Origin: Parashewanella tropica
GTDB taxonomy: Bacteria; Pseudomonadota; Gammaproteobacteria; Enterobacterales; Shewanellaceae
Direction of reading: 5' to 3'
Assembly: GCF_004358445.1 (NCBI RefSeq)
Contig: NZ_CP037951.1
Coordinates: 87,501 to 151,500, forward strand
DNA: 64,000 bases
Under the pieces are notes generated by a model that made no database searches, had not been told where the DNA came from, and was given only the letters and a program-made list of their open reading frames with translations. Positions within the stretch are counted from its first letter, which is position 1; each line of letters starts with the position of its first letter. Shown here piece after piece: positions 44,309 through 52,527 of the stretch. The position numbers and the translations under genes are program-made.

Positions 44309-44989
44309 ATGAGTTATTACATTATTACGGGCGCCACAGGTGGGTTAGGCCGCGCTTTGGCACATTACTTGGCTAAGCTAGGTAAGCGTTTGTTATTGGT
44401 AGGGCGCAATCAAGCTAAACTCGAAGCCTTATTGGCAGAATTAGAGAACGCTAACAATGAGATGTATGTAGCCGATCTGACTAAAGCTGAAGAGGTTAAT
44501 GCATTAAAAAGCTATACACTTGACGCTTTGGGCATTCCAAAAGTACTGATCAATTGTGCAGGGCATGGCCTATTTGGGTCGTTATCCAACTTGGATGATG
44601 ATGAGATTTCAGCCAGTTTAGAGCAAAACTTATTGTCTGTAATTTATCCTTGTAAGGCTTTTGTGGATTCAATGAAAACGTCTGATGGCATGATCATTAA
44701 TGTTATGTCTACGGCAGCGCAAAAAGGTAAAGCCAATGAAACCGTGTATTGTGCTGCCAAATGGGGCGTGCGAGGGTTCACTGAAGCCCTACGTGAAGAA
44801 GTAAAGTCTTCAAAAATTCGAGTTGTAGGGGTTTACCCTGCTGGCATGAATACCGATTTTTGGCAGCAAACGGGCGTAGATTATCCTGTTGATACGTTTA
44901 TGAGTGCTGAGCAGGCGGCAGAACTGATTGTTCCGGCGTTAGAGAGTTGCGAGCAAGGCTACGTGTCAGATATTGTGCTTAATCGCTAA
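44309..44989 (+). CDS. short-chain dehydrogenase/reductase
   Basis: A 226-residue SDR enzyme. The cofactor loop TGATGGLG is at 7-14 and the Y-x3-K catalytic pair appears in VYCAAKWG, with NVMST before it supplying the catalytic Ser. NADP preference is suggested by GRN after strand 2. An ATG two codons upstream is also possible. It overlaps the LysR gene by 4 bp at their 3' ends. The substrate is unknown. Confidence 0.87.
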   Translation: MSYYIITGATGGLGRALAHYLAKLGKRLLLVGRNQAKLEALLAELENANNEMYVADLTKAEEVNALKSYTLDALGIPKVLINCAGHGLFGSLSNLDDDEISASLEQNLLSVIYPCKAFVDSMKTSDGMIINVMSTAAQKGKANETVYCAAKWGVRGFTEALREEVKSSKIRVVGVYPAGMNTDFWQQTGVDYPVDTFMSAEQAAELIVPALESCEQGYVSDIVLNR

Positions 44990-45855
44990 ATCAAATTTTT
45001 GATCACATGTTCATAAAAAGCGGCGACTTTTTTGCTGTTACGTAAATCACGATGGTAGACAAACCATAAACTGTCGAGCTGATCAGGCACTTGAAATGGG
45101 GTTTCTACCAATTGTGGCATTTCTTTGGCAATTTCCATCCCCACAACACCCAGCCCCATCCCTCCGGCAATGGCGTGGGCAATATCTGAAAAGTGGTTGG
45201 ATTGATAGACTTCTCGCTCCAAAGGGATATGGGGCAAAATGGTTTTGAAAATAGAGATATTGCGTTTGAAGCCTGTAGGCATGATCCAATCGTAATGTTG
45301 TAAATCGGCAATGGAGTTTGGCAGCCCTTGTTTTACGGCAATGTCTTTATGAGCATAAATTTTCAGTTCAGTAGCACGTATGGGTTTTACTACGACATCG
45401 CTGCTTTGAGGTTTACTGCCGGGGCGAATCGCTACATGAACCGTGCCGTTTTCAAGTGGAATAACGGCGTCGGTGGCGAGCATAGTAACTCTTAACTGAG
45501 GGTGAGCCTGTCTTAATGACTTAATGGCAGGATGTAAGCGAATGGCATAAGTGGGCACGGTAGTGATCACAATATTGCCACTGAGTTCATTCGAGGCATT
45601 GTGGATCTGATTCTCCAAACGCTTAAAATGATGCTGTATATGGGGAAACTCTTTTAAAAACACTTGCCCAGCTTCTGTTAATTGGTAGCCTCGCTGGTGG
45701 CGAAAAAACAATTTAACCCCTAACTTCTCTTCTAGACGGTCAATGTGCCTCAATACTGTGCTATGAGCGAGCCTAAGATGTTTTGCCGCTTGGCTTAAAC
45801 TGCCAGACTCTGCTACCGCAAAAGCACTTTTGTAATCATCCCATAGCACATCCAT
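44986..45855 (-). CDS. LysR-family regulator
   Basis: A 289-residue protein starting at 45855, where AGGAA lies 5 nt upstream. The HTH is at about residues 8-60 (FAVAESGSLSQAAKHLRLAH). The C-terminal substrate-binding domain follows the LysR fold. It is divergent from the cytochrome b561-YceI pair and convergent with the SDR gene; either could be a target. A short inverted repeat in the divergent spacer is a possible binding site. Confidence 0.87.
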   Translation of the reverse strand: MDVLWDDYKSAFAVAESGSLSQAAKHLRLAHSTVLRHIDRLEEKLGVKLFFRHQRGYQLTEAGQVFLKEFPHIQHHFKRLENQIHNASNELSGNIVITTVPTYAIRLHPAIKSLRQAHPQLRVTMLATDAVIPLENGTVHVAIRPGSKPQSSDVVVKPIRATELKIYAHKDIAVKQGLPNSIADLQHYDWIMPTGFKRNISIFKTILPHIPLEREVYQSNHFSDIAHAIAGGMGLGVVGMEIAKEMPQLVETPFQVPDQLDSLWFVYHRDLRNSKKVAAFYEHVIKNLI

Positions 45856-45906
45856 AAAAGTTCCTAAATCACTCCGTCTATTTATGCACAATAGTTTTTC
45901 ATATTT

Positions 45907-45919
45907 GTCGATTTTCGAC
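45907..45919. promoter_or_regulatory. possible LysR binding site
   Basis: Perfect short inverted repeat GTCGA-TTT-TCGAC in the 116-bp divergent spacer between the LysR gene and cytochrome b561. LysR sites are usually longer T-N11-A dyads, so this is tentative. Confidence 0.35.
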
Positions 45920-45971
45920 CAGTTAATTCTTCTGTAATCTAGAGTTCACTTTTTGATGTTTGAAAAAATGT

Positions 45972-46526
45972 ATGCAGCTAAAAAATTCACAACAACGATA
46001 TGGACTCATCGCCAGTTTATTACACTGGATCATGGCGTTAGCCGTATTTGGTTTGTTTGGTCTTGGTTTGTATATGGTTGAGCTTACCTATTACGACCCT
46101 TGGTATCGCGGTTCATTAGAGCTTCATAAGGCTTTGGGAATTGTGTTGATGCTGACACTTGGATTGAGAATAATTTGGCGCTGGATCAACCCTCGGCCTC
46201 AGGATTTAGCGACCAATAGCACGCTGGTGAATAAAGCCGCGCATGCTGCTCATTTACTGCTGTATCTAGGTTTACTGGCTTTAATGATTTCAGGTTACCT
46301 GATCTCAACCGCAGATGGCCGCAGCATTGATGTATTCGGGGTATTTGAAGTCGCGGCGTTGCCTGCCATGCATGATCAGCAAGAAGATATTGCGGGTGTG
46401 ATCCATTGGGGATTAGCTTGGGGATTAATCACCTTAACGGCTCTACATATATTTGCTGCTCTCAAACATCACTTTATTGATAAAGACAACACACTAAGGC
46501 GCATGTTGCCATTTAAACAAGACTAA
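45972..46526 (+). CDS. cytochrome b561
   Basis: A 184-residue, four-helix di-heme membrane protein of the bacterial cytochrome b561 family. Candidate heme ligands are the His residues in SLLHWIMA (helix 1), LELHKALG (helix 2) and VIHWGLAW with ALHIFAALKHHF (helix 4). The ATG at 45972 is used; a TTG at 45960 is open but no clear Shine-Dalgarno supports either. It lies 9 bp before a YceI gene, the common pairing. Superoxide:ubiquinone oxidoreductase activity is reported for one family member (E. coli CybB). Confidence 0.87.
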   Translation: MQLKNSQQRYGLIASLLHWIMALAVFGLFGLGLYMVELTYYDPWYRGSLELHKALGIVLMLTLGLRIIWRWINPRPQDLATNSTLVNKAAHAAHLLLYLGLLALMISGYLISTADGRSIDVFGVFEVAALPAMHDQQEDIAGVIHWGLAWGLITLTALHIFAALKHHFIDKDNTLRRMLPFKQD

Positions 46527-46535
46527 GGAACTAAG

Positions 46536-47105
46536 ATGAAAAAGACAGTATTAATGGCAGCCTTGTTTGCTGCAATGACGGGAAGCGTAAATGCGGCCGA
46601 TTATAAAGTGGACATTGAAGGCGCACATGCGTTTGTTAACTTCAAAATTAAACACTTAGGTTATAGCTGGTTATACGGTCGCTTTAATGATTTTGACGGT
46701 AAATTCAGTTGGGATAAAGCCAATCCAAACGCGTCAAAGATCAATATTGAAATTGATACCGCGAGTATTGATTCAAACCATGCTGAGCGTGATAAGCACT
46801 TGCGTAATCCACACTTTCTTGATGTTAAAAAGTACCCTAAATCTACCTTCAAAAGTACCAAGATTGAATTTAAAGATGCGACTCATGGCACAGTAACAGG
46901 TGAGTTTACGCTGCATGGCGTTACTAAAACCATCAGCTTTCCAATTGAAAAATTGGGTGAAGGTAAAGATCCATGGGGTGGTTATCGTGCGGGCTTTGTG
47001 GGCACGACTGAGTTGAAATTAAAAGACTACGGTATTAATTATGACTTGGGTCCAGCCAGTACTCATGTTGAGTTAGAGCTAGCTATTGAAGGTATTCGCC
47101 TGTAA
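46536..47105 (+). CDS. YceI-family periplasmic protein
   Basis: A 189-residue secreted lipocalin-like protein with a signal peptide ending at about residue 20 (SVNA). The family pattern is visible: AHAFVNFKIKHLGYSWLYGRF, then HAERDKHLRNPHFLDVKKYP and GEFTLHGVTKTISFP. Family members bind isoprenoid quinone-type lipids in a beta-barrel. It is downstream of cytochrome b561 in an operon and followed by a terminator. Confidence 0.92.
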   Translation: MKKTVLMAALFAAMTGSVNAADYKVDIEGAHAFVNFKIKHLGYSWLYGRFNDFDGKFSWDKANPNASKINIEIDTASIDSNHAERDKHLRNPHFLDVKKYPKSTFKSTKIEFKDATHGTVTGEFTLHGVTKTISFPIEKLGEGKDPWGGYRAGFVGTTELKLKDYGINYDLGPASTHVELELAIEGIRL

Positions 47106-47168
47106 TCTAGTTTTGTTTTCGCACTTAACATGAATGTGCTAAGTGCGAAAGCATACCAAATATTATTC

Positions 47169-47209
47169 AAGCCGAGCTAAGTTGTAACGAACTTAGTTAT
47201 CGGCTTTTT
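47169..47209 (+). terminator. yceI terminator
   Basis: Long stem AAGCCGA-g-CTAAGTT with AACTTAG-tta-TCGGCTT (one asymmetric internal loop) and GTAACG loop, followed by TTTA. It ends 1 bp before the stop of the convergent beta-barrel gene. Confidence 0.8.
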
Positions 47210-47210
47210 A

Positions 47211-47879
47211 TTAGAAGTAATATCTCATTCCAATATTCCAAGCACCAAATCTTTTACGATCTTTTCCGCTTGGGCTGTAGCTGTAGCCTAAATCAATACC
47301 AATCGTTTCCGTGATAGGCATATTACCGCCGATGGTAAAATAGGTACCGTCGTTGTATCTTGATAGCAATAAATCTAAATCTCCCCACTCAGCAAAATCT
47401 ACTTTTAAACCAGCTTCAATGTAAGGTCTCGTGTTATCAAAATCGCTCTTTTGAATGTACTTTTTATCTTTTAATCGATAGCTAAAGTCATAATCATTTT
47501 TTTCATTGACCAAGCCAATACCAGCGCGAATGTCGACGTTATCTGTTAACGAGCGGTATGCACCCAAGACACCACCAAAGGTTGTCGTGGTACCATCTGC
47601 GGTATGTTTGGTATTAATAATGGTATCGCTATCATCTATCGATAATCGACTAAATACGCCTTTTAAATACACACCGTCTTTCGGTGTATATTGAACGGTA
47701 GCGTTGAATGATTTTCCTGAAAAAGTAGGGCGTTGATTGCCGACTTGAAACTGGGTTTTAGCAATAGATGTTCCCAACTCAGCATAATTGTATCTTAGTT
47801 CGCTGGCGATTGTTGTGGCGGATAAACTAAGTAAAGGTAATGCTAACAGCATGGTGAGTTTACGCTTATGAATAGACAT
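47211..47879 (-). CDS. outer-membrane beta-barrel protein
   Basis: A 222-residue protein. The ATG at 47879 has GAGGA 7 nt upstream and a signal peptide to about residue 26 (TTIAS). The mature part shows alternating hydrophobic/polar strands (RYNYAELGTS, YLKGVFSRLS, VDIRAGIGLV) and ends with the terminal aromatic NIGMRYYF, the BAM recognition end. It resembles small OmpA/Opa-type 8-10 stranded barrels. It is last of a minus-strand group after a TetR gene. Confidence 0.8.
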   Translation of the reverse strand: MSIHKRKLTMLLALPLLSLSATTIASELRYNYAELGTSIAKTQFQVGNQRPTFSGKSFNATVQYTPKDGVYLKGVFSRLSIDDSDTIINTKHTADGTTTTFGGVLGAYRSLTDNVDIRAGIGLVNEKNDYDFSYRLKDKKYIQKSDFDNTRPYIEAGLKVDFAEWGDLDLLLSRYNDGTYFTIGGNMPITETIGIDLGYSYSPSGKDRKRFGAWNIGMRYYF

Positions 47880-47968
47880 AACGGTGTCCTCTTTAATAAA
47901 AAAGCGAATTTGAAAGTGTGGATTAAAGCCCGAGTACACGGGCGCTTTGTGAGGTTGGTTAGTTCAGA

Positions 47969-48514
47969 TTATCTGTATTGAACAAATAACTGAGTGGCCT
48001 CAGGTTCTGCTTTACTGTTGAGATAGTTGATCTCAACAACCGACTCAATAGGTCGGGCGTAGTCGATTTTGCTCCAGCCTTGGATAAGCTGCGTGTTAGT
48101 ATATTTTCCTTTTGGCAAAAGCTGTTGCACCGCTGAGGAAGGAGGAAGCGGGGTGTTGCCAATGGCATTTTTTACTTCTTTGACATCAAACCCAATAGTG
48201 ACCGTCGCTTCTGAAAAATCTGAACTGATGTTCTTATAAAGTACAAACACCTTACTTGGGTTTTTGGACAGTTGTGAGGTGGCTGCTTTTGACTTTCGAA
48301 AATCGGCCCAAAATGAAGGTAGCTCAAGCAGTTTGACACGCTCGGTAAGACCTGAAATTGCTTGAGTAGTGTAAGCGGAAGTGTTGTTACTTGAAGCTGA
48401 CTTATTGGCAGCTTTGTTTGTGATAGCACTTGCTGACGCTACTGGTAAAAGCAAAAGTATGCCAAGACCGATTAGAACCGCGTGGGCAGTGAATATCGAG
48501 TTGAAAAGGCGCAT
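47969..48514 (-). CDS. unknown exported protein
   Basis: A 181-residue protein of unknown function. GGAT lies 6 nt before the ATG at 48514. A signal peptide covers about residues 1-29 (GLGILLLLPVASASA). The mature chain starts with a Ser/Asn/Ala-rich stretch. The second half, from KVFVLYKNISSDFSEATVTI to the end, has the strand order and lengths of the GyrI-like effector-binding fold, but this is only an impression. It lies between the TetR gene and the barrel gene on one strand, so the three may be cotranscribed. Confidence 0.6.
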   Translation of the reverse strand: MRLFNSIFTAHAVLIGLGILLLLPVASASAITNKAANKSASSNNTSAYTTQAISGLTERVKLLELPSFWADFRKSKAATSQLSKNPSKVFVLYKNISSDFSEATVTIGFDVKEVKNAIGNTPLPPSSAVQQLLPKGKYTNTQLIQGWSKIDYARPIESVVEINYLNSKAEPEATQLFVQYR

Positions 48515-48600
48515 GATTTGATCCAATAAGAACAATTTATACGCAGTTTAATTATTGGTGATTAAATTGTCAAACGGAAAATAAACCCAGTTGCTTAATA

Positions 48601-49179
48601 TTATTTGAGTGTTGAAACTAACAGCAAGCAGCTTTCTTTTAGCATATAAATCTCATCAGTGAGCCCTAAGGTTAATAAATTCTCACTCATGATGTAGTTG
48701 GCAATGATGCCCGATGCTACTAGGCGAATTTTGTCATCACTGACTTCGGTAAACTGCTCTTTAAGGATGGCGGTGATGTATTTGATCCCTTCTAGCATCG
48801 TCGATTTATGATCAGCCCGAACAGGCTCAAGCCGTTTCGCTTCTGTGAATAGTGCATCCGTAATGGTTGTGCGTTTTATGTAGTCTTTGGTGCGAGAAGA
48901 AAACAACATATCAATCATGGCTTCTGTGCGCTTTTTCTTTGGCAACCAATACAATAATTGTTCCCATTGCTCGGTATACCTATCACGCCAGCGAGAACTC
49001 AATGCACAAATGATTTCGTCGCGATTGCCAATGTAATGGCGTAATATAGTGCGTTTCATATTGGCAGTATCAGCAATATACTCGAGTGAACTTGCTTGAA
49101 TGCCTTTTTCTATGATGCAGTGCTCAAGCGCATCTAAGATTTCTTCACGTCGGGTGCTTGCTAAACTTGGTCTTGCCAT
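48601..49179 (-). CDS. TetR-family regulator
   Basis: A 192-residue protein starting MARPSLASTRREEILDALE, with the HTH at about residues 10-50 (SSLEYIADTANMKRTILRHY). A weak GAG-containing Shine-Dalgarno precedes the ATG at 49179. The spacer upstream carries a perfect 10-bp-arm inverted repeat that also covers the -35 of the divergent small-membrane-protein gene, so autorepression and control of that neighbour are likely. Confidence 0.85.
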   Translation of the reverse strand: MARPSLASTRREEILDALEHCIIEKGIQASSLEYIADTANMKRTILRHYIGNRDEIICALSSRWRDRYTEQWEQLLYWLPKKKRTEAMIDMLFSSRTKDYIKRTTITDALFTEAKRLEPVRADHKSTMLEGIKYITAILKEQFTEVSDDKIRLVASGIIANYIMSENLLTLGLTDEIYMLKESCLLLVSTLK

Positions 49180-49222
49180 GAAAACGACTCTTAAATTATG
49201 GAATACAGTCTTTATTCTACTT

Positions 49223-49247
49223 TTTAATTGTCTGCTTGACAATTAAA
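49223..49247. promoter_or_regulatory. probable TetR operator over a promoter
   Basis: Perfect inverted repeat TTTAATTGTC-TGCTT-GACAATTAAA. The right arm contains a consensus TTGACA -35 (49236-49241) pointing to the gene at 49289. AATTGTC half-sites recur at 49269-49275 and at 48565-48571, the latter just before the exported-protein gene. Confidence 0.72.
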
Positions 49248-49288
49248 TTGATTTTCGAGTAATTTATAAATTGTCATCTAGAAAATAA

Positions 49289-49483
49289 ATGGTGTTAATT
49301 ATGCCTTGGTCATACTGGTTAGGTTTTGCATTAGTATTGTGGTTGTTGTTCGATTTGGTTCGTGGTGAAGCCTATATCTGGCAGGCGTATCGTCGTGACT
49401 CTGAGCCTGGGATGTATTGGTTTACCATGTTGGTATGGGCGCTGGTGGCAGCAAGCTGTTTTATCTATCCTTCTTTTGGATAG
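49289..49483 (+). CDS. small two-helix membrane protein, paralog B
   Basis: A 64-residue protein; an ATG four codons later (49301) may be the true start. It has two hydrophobic helices with the loop D-L-V-R-G-E-A-Y-I-W-Q-A-Y-R-R-D-S-E-P-G-M-Y-W between them. This loop and the following V-W-A-L-x3-S-C-F match the gene at 42386. It is divergent from the TetR gene and upstream of the iron operon. Function unknown. Confidence 0.66.
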   Translation: MVLIMPWSYWLGFALVLWLLFDLVRGEAYIWQAYRRDSEPGMYWFTMLVWALVAASCFIYPSFG

Positions 49484-49570
49484 CTCTAAACCACATTCAA
49501 ATATGATGCGCTTGATGTAAAAAATGTTGAAAAAATGATCTCAAACCTTTTTCATCGCCAAACTAAGTGA

Positions 49571-49589
49571 TAAAATGCGAATCATTATC
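49571..49589 (+). promoter_or_regulatory. Fur box of the iron ABC operon
   Basis: TAAAATGCGAATCATTATC matches the 19-bp Fur consensus at 15 positions, with the right half perfect. It ends 16 bp before the start codon of the binding-protein gene, so iron-loaded Fur would repress the operon. Confidence 0.8.
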
Positions 49590-49605
49590 ATTTGTGAGGT
49601 GAATT

Positions 49606-50616
49606 ATGAAACGGTTATTAGCAACATCCATTTTGGCTTTTTCTGCATTAAGCGCGCAAGCGGCAGAGTCACAAGTAAACATTTATTCGTTCAGACAACC
49701 GTTTCTGATCAAGCCCATTCTTGAGCAATTCACCAAAGAAACGGGCATTAAAACCAAAGTGGTTTTTGCTAAGAAAGGACTGATTCAACGCCTGAAGCGA
49801 GAAGGCGAGTTGTCGCCAGCGGATTTAGTCCTGACGTCTAATTTTTCCAAGTTATTAGAGTTAAAAGACTCAGGATTAACTCAGCCTTATCAATTAACGT
49901 CTGGTCTATCTAACAACATCGCACCACAGTTTCGTGATTCTGCAAATCATTGGTTGGCGTTAACCAAACGTGTTCGTAATGTTTACTCTTCAAAAGATCG
50001 TGCTGGCAAGCTTGGTGCTTTGAAGTATGAAGATTTAGCCAAAGTGGAATACAAAGGTCGTATTTGTACTCGTAGTGGTAAACATCCATATAATCTAGGC
50101 TTGATTGCTTCAATGATTGCCCATGATGGCGAAGCCCAGACGGAACAATGGCTACGCGGTGTAAAAGCAAATTTGGCTCGTAAACCTCAAGGTAATGATC
50201 GTGCTCAGGTGAAAGCGATCAAAGAAGGGCTGTGTGATGTGTCATTAGGTAACAGCTATTACTATGGCAAGATGATCAAAGACAGTAAGCAAAAAGCATG
50301 GGCTGATGCAGTATATCTGAATTTCCCTAACCAAAAAGGTCGTGGTTCGCACATCAATGTGTCTGGTGCGGTCATGGCAAAGCACGCGCCTCACAAAGTG
50401 GCGGCGCAAAAACTACTCGACTTCCTAGCCAGTGATAAAGCGCAAGGTCTTTATGCTAAGTTGAATATGGAATATCCGGTAAATCCTAAAGTAAAACCCT
50501 CTAAGCTAGTACAAAGCTGGGGTGAGTTTAAGGCAGATAACATTGCTCTTGAGAAGATTGCTGAAAATCGTCAAAAGGCATTAAAGCTCGTCGATAAAGT
50601 GGGTTTTGATTTATAA
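49606..50616 (+). CDS. periplasmic Fe(III)-binding protein of an ABC importer
   Basis: A 336-residue FbpA/FutA-like substrate-binding protein. GAGGT lies 8 nt before the ATG, and the signal peptide ends at about residue 20 (SAQA). The chain opens VNIYSFRQPFLIKPILEQF, and the Tyr pair in GNSYYYGKM (about residues 220-230) is where family members bind Fe3+. It is first in an iron-uptake operon with a permease and an ATPase, behind a Fur box. Confidence 0.9.
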   Translation: MKRLLATSILAFSALSAQAAESQVNIYSFRQPFLIKPILEQFTKETGIKTKVVFAKKGLIQRLKREGELSPADLVLTSNFSKLLELKDSGLTQPYQLTSGLSNNIAPQFRDSANHWLALTKRVRNVYSSKDRAGKLGALKYEDLAKVEYKGRICTRSGKHPYNLGLIASMIAHDGEAQTEQWLRGVKANLARKPQGNDRAQVKAIKEGLCDVSLGNSYYYGKMIKDSKQKAWADAVYLNFPNQKGRGSHINVSGAVMAKHAPHKVAAQKLLDFLASDKAQGLYAKLNMEYPVNPKVKPSKLVQSWGEFKADNIALEKIAENRQKALKLVDKVGFDL

Positions 50617-50694
50617 TCCTGAAATCGCATTGTATGTTAAAGCAACGTAAAATTTGATGTAGACATTCACAGAGTGGCTGGTGGATTCAGGTGG

Positions 50695-50787
50695 AAGCAA
50701 TAGTGCGGTAAGACAACCGTCCGTTACAGGATGTAACGGTCGTCAGTACATGGATGTACGTTTCAGTTGGCGTCCGTACTATTGCTT
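50695..50787. repeat. 93-nt multi-stem palindromic element
   Basis: Outer arms AAGCAATAGTGCGG (50695-50708) and CCGTACTATTGCTT (50774-50787) pair over 14 positions with one G-U. Inside, CAAC (50714-50717) can pair with GTTG (50766-50769), and two hairpins stand in a row: CCGTTACA-GGA-TGTAACGG and GTACAT-GG-ATGTAC. The RNA would form a three-way junction. It lies in the 213-bp gap between the binding-protein and permease genes. The shape is that of a small dispersed palindromic element (REP/MITE-like); only one copy is in the window. Confidence 0.7.
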
Positions 50788-50829
50788 GTAAATGGACGAT
50801 TAATTTAGTTCATACATCGAGTTTCGACA

Positions 50830-52527
50830 TTGAATAACAAACGCTACCGCTTTAACTTTTTATCACGCTCGTCCAATGTTACGCATGGGCGAGCGTTTGC
50901 TTTTCTCAAAGGGGTGACCTCTGTCGGTACGGCAATGTTACTATTACCCGCACTGTCGCTAATTTATCTGGTCGTTACCTCACAATTCTCTGGTGTCGTT
51001 GATGATAGCTTTGCTGAAATCAAAGCAACGGTGCTGGATCACTATATCGTCAACAGCCTTTCTGTCATGTTTGGCAGTGTGATGATTGCTTTATTGCTGG
51101 CTGTGCCAACATCATGGTGGTGTAGCCGTTATCAATTTAGCGGGCGACAACTGCTGCAAGTGTTATTGATTTTGCCCTTGGCAATGCCTGCCTATGTGTC
51201 TGGCTATATTTATACTGAATTGTTGGATTTTGCCGGCCCTATTCAAAGCTGGCTACGCCAGGCTTTCAATTGGCAGCGACCAACGGAATATTGGTTTTTC
51301 GATGTTCGCTCGACTACCGGTGCCTGCATCATGCTCGCCTTGGCGTTGTATCCGTATTTGTTCTTGTTACTGACGAATGCCTTTAGCAAACAAAGCCCGC
51401 AAATGACCGCCGCCGCACAAATGCTTGGCGCCAGTAACAAACGTATATTTTGGACAGTACAACTGCCATTAGTACGACCCGCTTTAGTGATTGGCTGTAG
51501 CTTGATTGCGATGGAGGCATTGGCTGATTTTGGTACCGTGCAGCTATTTGCGGTCAATACCCTAACTACCGCCATTTATGATGCATGGCTGGTTTATGGC
51601 AGTTTATTGACCGCCGCCAAGTTGTCATTGATGATGTTGATGTTGGTTTTAGGCTTGTTGTGGATTGAAAAAATCAGTCGTAAACAGCAACAATACTTCA
51701 CTGAAAAAGCCGCAAATGATGTACTGGTACGAGCCAAACCCTCGAAAAAGCAATTAGGTTTGATCTGGGGCTACTCACTGACGGTGCTCGTATTGGCCTT
51801 ACTACTGCCTGTGGGATATCTGATCCAATTCGTCACTGATTACTGGCAGGAAAATACTCAAGGGCAATTGTGGCAGCATTTATCCAGCAGCTTGTGGCTG
51901 GCGGTAATAGCGGCGACGGTGGCGAGCCTGATTGCACTATTGTGGAATCAAGAGCAGCGCATTACTCAATCAAAAACCGCTAAAGTTAAGTTATCACTGT
52001 CGTCTTTAGGCTATGCGATACCGGGAACGGTGCTCGCGATTGGCTTATTGATCCCACTCAGCAGCACTGACTTGATGCTCAATAAGCTTTTGGTTGAGCT
52101 GAATATGCCGCGAGTCGGCTTAATATTATCGGGCAGTGTGTTTGCCCTGATCATGGCGTATGTGGTGCGCTTTGCCGCTATTGCTAACGGCAGTGTGCAG
52201 TCAGCGTATGAGCAGATCCCAAAGCATCAAGATGATGCGGCACGAATGTTGGGCTCATCTCGCTTTAAGGTGTTTAAGGACATTAACTTACCTCAATTGC
52301 GCCCAGCCGTGTTTACCGCATTTTTATTGGTGTTTATCGAGTGCATTAAAGAGTTACCCGCCTCTTTACTGTTACGTCCGTTTGATTTTGAAACCTTATC
52401 GACTTACGTCTATCAATATGCCAGTGATGAGCAGTTAGAGCATGCCGCATTAGGCGCTTTGCTGATCATCATTGTGAGCATGTTACCGCTGCTGTTTCTT
52501 CATCGCCAAAATAAAGGAGTGCACTAA
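50830..52527 (+). CDS. iron ABC transporter permease
   Basis: A 565-residue FbpB-like permease with two fused membrane halves, about 12 hydrophobic helices in all. Each half carries the ABC-ATPase contact loop: AAQMLGASNKRIFWTVQLP in the first and DAARMLGSSRFKVFKDINLP in the second. It starts at TTG (50830) with a poor Shine-Dalgarno, which is unusual. Its stop overlaps the ATPase start in TAATG, so the two are translationally coupled. Confidence 0.9.
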   Translation: MNNKRYRFNFLSRSSNVTHGRAFAFLKGVTSVGTAMLLLPALSLIYLVVTSQFSGVVDDSFAEIKATVLDHYIVNSLSVMFGSVMIALLLAVPTSWWCSRYQFSGRQLLQVLLILPLAMPAYVSGYIYTELLDFAGPIQSWLRQAFNWQRPTEYWFFDVRSTTGACIMLALALYPYLFLLLTNAFSKQSPQMTAAAQMLGASNKRIFWTVQLPLVRPALVIGCSLIAMEALADFGTVQLFAVNTLTTAIYDAWLVYGSLLTAAKLSLMMLMLVLGLLWIEKISRKQQQYFTEKAANDVLVRAKPSKKQLGLIWGYSLTVLVLALLLPVGYLIQFVTDYWQENTQGQLWQHLSSSLWLAVIAATVASLIALLWNQEQRITQSKTAKVKLSLSSLGYAIPGTVLAIGLLIPLSSTDLMLNKLLVELNMPRVGLILSGSVFALIMAYVVRFAAIANGSVQSAYEQIPKHQDDAARMLGSSRFKVFKDINLPQLRPAVFTAFLLVFIECIKELPASLLLRPFDFETLSTYVYQYASDEQLEHAALGALLIIIVSMLPLLFLHRQNKGVH

